NCBI GenBank assembly: GCA_031292355.1
Contig: JARLHI010000076.1
Span: 1-64,000 of the forward strand
Origin: Candidatus Obscuribacterales bacterium
GTDB lineage: Bacteria > Cyanobacteriota > Vampirovibrionia > Obscuribacterales > Obscuribacteraceae
DNA: 64,000 nucleotides
Direction: 5' to 3'
How positions within the stretch are numbered: the first letter of the stretch is position 1; each line of letters opens with the position of its first letter. This document shows positions 61,196 through 64,000 of this stretch, in pieces. The notes below the pieces were generated by a model. The model was not told the origin of the DNA. It did not search any database and saw only the letters and a program-made list of their open reading frames with translations. A program made the translations under genes and the position numbers.

Positions 61196-64000
61196 TTGAA
61201 GAAACTGTTGAACGCAATCTCAGCCAAAGTGCGACTTGCCTTTAGGCGACAAGCGGACGCAAGACCATCGCAAGCGAGTATTAGCCAATTGCACCGTTTG
61301 TCAGCAGAGATCGCAGACATAAGCTTGGACACAAACACACGAGCAAAAATCCTTGAAACACCAGGACTTTTCGATGCTCAATGGTACCTGAATTCATATC
61401 CTGACGTTGCTAACAAGGGCATGGATCCCCTCGAGCACTTTTTTCAAGTCGGAGCATTTGAGGGAAGAAATCCGAGTCCTGTATTCGACACCAAATGGTA
61501 TGCGGAACAAGCGGGCTTTTCCTACGCGCAAGAGAATGGGTTATTGCACTACATGGAAAATAGCGCCACAAACAAGCTTAGTCCGTGTCCGCTATTTGAT
61601 TCCCAGTTTTATTTGAAAAATTACGCTGACGTAAGAGAAGCTGGAATCAATCCGTTTAGCCATTATATGAGCGGTGGCGCAAAAGAACGACGCCGACCTA
61701 ACGATGTTTTTTTACCAGATTGGTATGCAGAGAACAATCCAGATGCAGAAAATCCACTCGTTCACCATTTGAAAACAAAATCAGTCTTCAGTCCTCTTTT
61801 CAATCAAGACTGGTATAAAAAGCGTTACGCCAATGCCCTCGATGACAATTTCTCTCCCCTGGCTCACTACCTTGTTTTTGGACGCAAAGCAAATTTTTCG
61901 CCCAACCCTTATTTCGACGCGCTCTGGTATCAGCAGCAGCACCGCAAACAGATCGAGTCAGAAGACCCATTCGCTCATTTCATTCGTACAGGCGATTCCT
62001 CTGGATTGTCTCCTGGTCGAAGTTTCGATAGCAATTGGTACCGCTGGCGACATGCCGATGCAGCCAGTTCTGACATTCCACCATTTCGGCATTTCATTTC
62101 TTCCGGCGAGCGAGAAGGGCGAGAATTTTCCAGTGTGGGAGCCCATCGAAGAAAAGTTTCGGACATTGCCATCCCCAAAGGATGTACAGACCAGGAATAT
62201 TTTTTAAAAGAAGCACCTGAGCGTGAAGCTTGTGACTTAAATGAAGAATTTCCCCTTACAAAGCCGACAGTGATTGCCTTCTATGATTTAACTTTTTCGT
62301 CTGACGAGTGTTTTTCTAAACCCAGTCTCTTTGCTGGACACTATCAGCCCAAAAAAGGGGAGTTACCACCCATCCCGGATGCCCGAGAGAGATTTGGCGC
62401 AGATTGCAAACTCGCAAAGAGAGCCGGCATTGATGTATTTTGCCTGGAGATAACGGCAGACACAAATTGCGATTTGGTCCAATCTTTGAGAGAACAAAAA
62501 AACTCTGAGTGTCGAATCTGTTTGAGATTCGACACCCTAGCCAGCATTGAGGTAGAACTCTCTAAAACCAAGTCTTGCCTTAAGTCAGTTTTGAACGATC
62601 CAGCCTATTTCGCCATTGATTCGAAGCCGGTACTTTTCATAAGACAAACCATCAATCCCGGTCAGGAAGAAACTCTCGCTGATTTGAAAGAAAAAACTCT
62701 TAGGCACTGTGGTTGTGAGCCCTTTATGATCGCTTCTTACGATTCTTTAGAACAATCATCGAATGTTTGCGATGCTTTTCTGCATGATCCTTCGAATGTT
62801 GATTCCATGCAACGATTTGACCATCTTAACGAGCGTATAGGCTTGCACTCTGATCTATCGAGCGCTGTCGGCTATACAAGTATGCTAGTGGACAGCTTGC
62901 AAGCCACTAGACGGCGAAAGCCCGTAATCAAAACCGTGGTTCCATCCTTCGACAATGCAAAAACGGGAGGCTTCCTCACCATCGGTAGCAAGCCCAAGCG
63001 CTATGAGTTCTGGTTGAATGCAGCTATAAGCTATAGCCGCACTGATACTGTATGCGGTGTCCCTTTAATATGTCTGAATTCTTGGAACAATTGGCAAAAT
63101 GGATCTTACGTCGAGCCCGATGCACATTTCGGTTTTGCATATTTGAATGCCACAAACCGGGCAATAACAGGCAATTCTAACGTGCATTTCGATGCTCTGG
63201 CTGAATCATCTCAACGATTAAAGCTCCTTTTAGTGGGAAAGACAGCCGATAAATGCTCAGAAACTTTGCTGTTGTTAAAACTGGCACGCTTGATGAAGCG
63301 CTCATTCGGTCTGGAGCCAGTCGTTCTCTTATTGCATGGTGGGCAGCTTCAAAGTGAATTCGAGAGCGTCACAGCCACTTTTGTCGTCGATGAAATGTCA
63401 AAAGACTTTATTGGGCACGCTCAGCAGCTGCTTCGAGACGGATTCAGAAGGGTCCTTTGCAATTCTGTACAGACAGGCAATATAGCCCAAATACTGGCTC
63501 CGCTTGGATTTGATGTCATAACTCTGGTGCAACCTACAATTAGAGAAACGGATTCGAACGCACAGGAAGAAGTGCTGGATTTGGCTCTCCAATTCTCTCG
63601 ATTGCTCGTATTTTCGTCTCATACTGCACTAACATCAATGCAATCGAAAACAAGGACTCGCTTAGAGAACCATGTGGTCAGCGCATGTCCAGCTGACATT
63701 GGAGAACCAAAAGCAGACGCTGATCTACGGAACTATGCCTTTGATCTGCTCAAACTATTCGACCCGTCATTGATTAAAGTGTCAGTTGCTGTGCCAAACT
63801 ACAACTATTCACGTTATCTAAAGGCACGATTAGACTCAATCTTTGCGCAGACATATCCTATCTACGAATTAGTGGTGTTGGACGATGGCTCCAGCGATAA
63901 CAGCCTTGAGGTCTTAAATGAATTGCAGAAGCAAGGAGACAGAGACTTCCAAATTCTTCTTAACGAAACTAATTCTGGCTCTGTCTTTAAACAGTGGCAC
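61196..64000 (+). CDS. Giant multidomain protein: FDxxxY repeats, WbsX-like domain and GT2 domain; runs off the window
   Basis: The frame is open for 935 codons from a TTG at 61196 (GGAAG just upstream; product begins MKKLLNAISAKVRLAFRRQ) to the window edge. An in-frame stop at 61166 limits it upstream. Residues about 57-315 hold seven or eight FDxxWY...DV...NPLxHF...G...EGR repeats, as in LFDAQWYLNSYPDVANKG. Residues about 355-690 match WbsX/GH99-like proteins of O-antigen loci: VVPSFDNAKTGGF, PKRYEFWLNAA and LNSWNNWQNGSYVEPDAHFG. Their usual first third seems shortened. A less clear region (about 695-855) follows, then a GT2 domain from about 861: VSVAVPNYNYSRYLKARLDS, ELVVLDDGSSDNS. Its end, and any further transferase, lies outside. 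Confidence 0.85.
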   Translation, partial: MKKLLNAISAKVRLAFRRQADARPSQASISQLHRLSAEIADISLDTNTRAKILETPGLFDAQWYLNSYPDVANKGMDPLEHFFQVGAFEGRNPSPVFDTKWYAEQAGFSYAQENGLLHYMENSATNKLSPCPLFDSQFYLKNYADVREAGINPFSHYMSGGAKERRRPNDVFLPDWYAENNPDAENPLVHHLKTKSVFSPLFNQDWYKKRYANALDDNFSPLAHYLVFGRKANFSPNPYFDALWYQQQHRKQIESEDPFAHFIRTGDSSGLSPGRSFDSNWYRWRHADAASSDIPPFRHFISSGEREGREFSSVGAHRRKVSDIAIPKGCTDQEYFLKEAPEREACDLNEEFPLTKPTVIAFYDLTFSSDECFSKPSLFAGHYQPKKGELPPIPDARERFGADCKLAKRAGIDVFCLEITADTNCDLVQSLREQKNSECRICLRFDTLASIEVELSKTKSCLKSVLNDPAYFAIDSKPVLFIRQTINPGQEETLADLKEKTLRHCGCEPFMIASYDSLEQSSNVCDAFLHDPSNVDSMQRFDHLNERIGLHSDLSSAVGYTSMLVDSLQATRRRKPVIKTVVPSFDNAKTGGFLTIGSKPKRYEFWLNAAISYSRTDTVCGVPLICLNSWNNWQNGSYVEPDAHFGFAYLNATNRAITGNSNVHFDALAESSQRLKLLLVGKTADKCSETLLLLKLARLMKRSFGLEPVVLLLHGGQLQSEFESVTATFVVDEMSKDFIGHAQQLLRDGFRRVLCNSVQTGNIAQILAPLGFDVITLVQPTIRETDSNAQEEVLDLALQFSRLLVFSSHTALTSMQSKTRTRLENHVVSACPADIGEPKADADLRNYAFDLLKLFDPSLIKVSVAVPNYNYSRYLKARLDSIFAQTYPIYELVVLDDGSSDNSLEVLNELQKQGDRDFQILLNETNSGSVFKQWH

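Noticed and set aside
1-64000. tRNA, rRNA, riboswitch or replication origin
   Set aside because: No sequence with the conserved tRNA or rRNA features, known riboswitch core or DnaA-box cluster was noticed; a covariance-model search was not possible.

Overview
The window looks like part of a diderm (Gram-negative-type) bacterial chromosome with about 45-50% G+C, frequent GTG and TTG starts and short gene spacing. The mix of a giant Gly/Asn/Thr-rich secreted repeat protein, many polysaccharide glycosyltransferases, leucine-rich-repeat proteins and a wzm/wzt-type exporter would fit the non-photosynthetic sister lineage of Cyanobacteria (Vampirovibrionia/Melainabacteria, Obscuribacterales-like). 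That is an inference from gene style; no rRNA or other phylogenetic marker is present.

Layout. 1-5.1 kb: 3' part of a giant repetitive secreted protein, translationally coupled to a truncated C39-like peptidase remnant. 5.2-6.9 kb: an AlgX/AlgJ-like polysaccharide O-acetyltransferase. 7.2-14.05 kb: housekeeping and mixed genes (secreted protein, rlmD, sbcD, lipoprotein, an RHH/GNAT toxin-antitoxin pair with a visible operator, a NIF3-like insert-domain protein, an LRV-repeat protein). From 14.5 kb to the right edge the window is almost entirely a cell-surface polysaccharide locus, interrupted at 29.0-31.4 kb by a lone 2-oxoacid dehydrogenase acyltransferase domain, a response regulator and a Crp/Fnr regulator.

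Polysaccharide locus. 20.46-14.5 kb (minus) is an operon of split transketolase, GT2, TIGR03032/DUF4915-type protein, sulfotransferase and a zinc-ribbon SDR epimerase. 20.6-28.9 kb holds glycosyltransferases (GT4, GT2, GtrII-like membrane protein) with coiled-coil tails, headed by an LRR protein. 39.1-32.9 kb (minus) is an export and O-acetylation operon: ABC permease, ABC ATPase, MBOAT AlgI-like, AlgX-like, SGNH protein. 42.0-46.0 kb encodes a CDP-deoxysugar route (RfbF, RfbG, RfbC-like epimerase, TylC-type C-methyltransferase); a possible 4-ketoreductase lies at 50.1-50.9 kb. 46-64 kb holds very large glycosyltransferases carrying a tandem FDxxxY-type repeat, three acyltransferase-3 proteins (one of them at 31.6 kb), a CmcI-like methyltransferase, a LbH acetyltransferase and DPM-like and GT-C-like enzymes. 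The last gene, 61196 to beyond 64000, joins these repeats to a WbsX-like and a GT2 domain.

Together these genes would activate unusual sugars (a CDP-linked branched 6-deoxyhexose and possibly a transketolase-derived sugar), assemble them, sulfate, methylate and O-acetylate the chain, and export it by an ABC-2 transporter. Remnants (a broken repeat gene at 55.5 kb, an IS3 transposase fragment at 57.1 kb) and frequent strand switching suggest module exchange. I saw no tRNA, rRNA, CRISPR array or intact insertion sequence.
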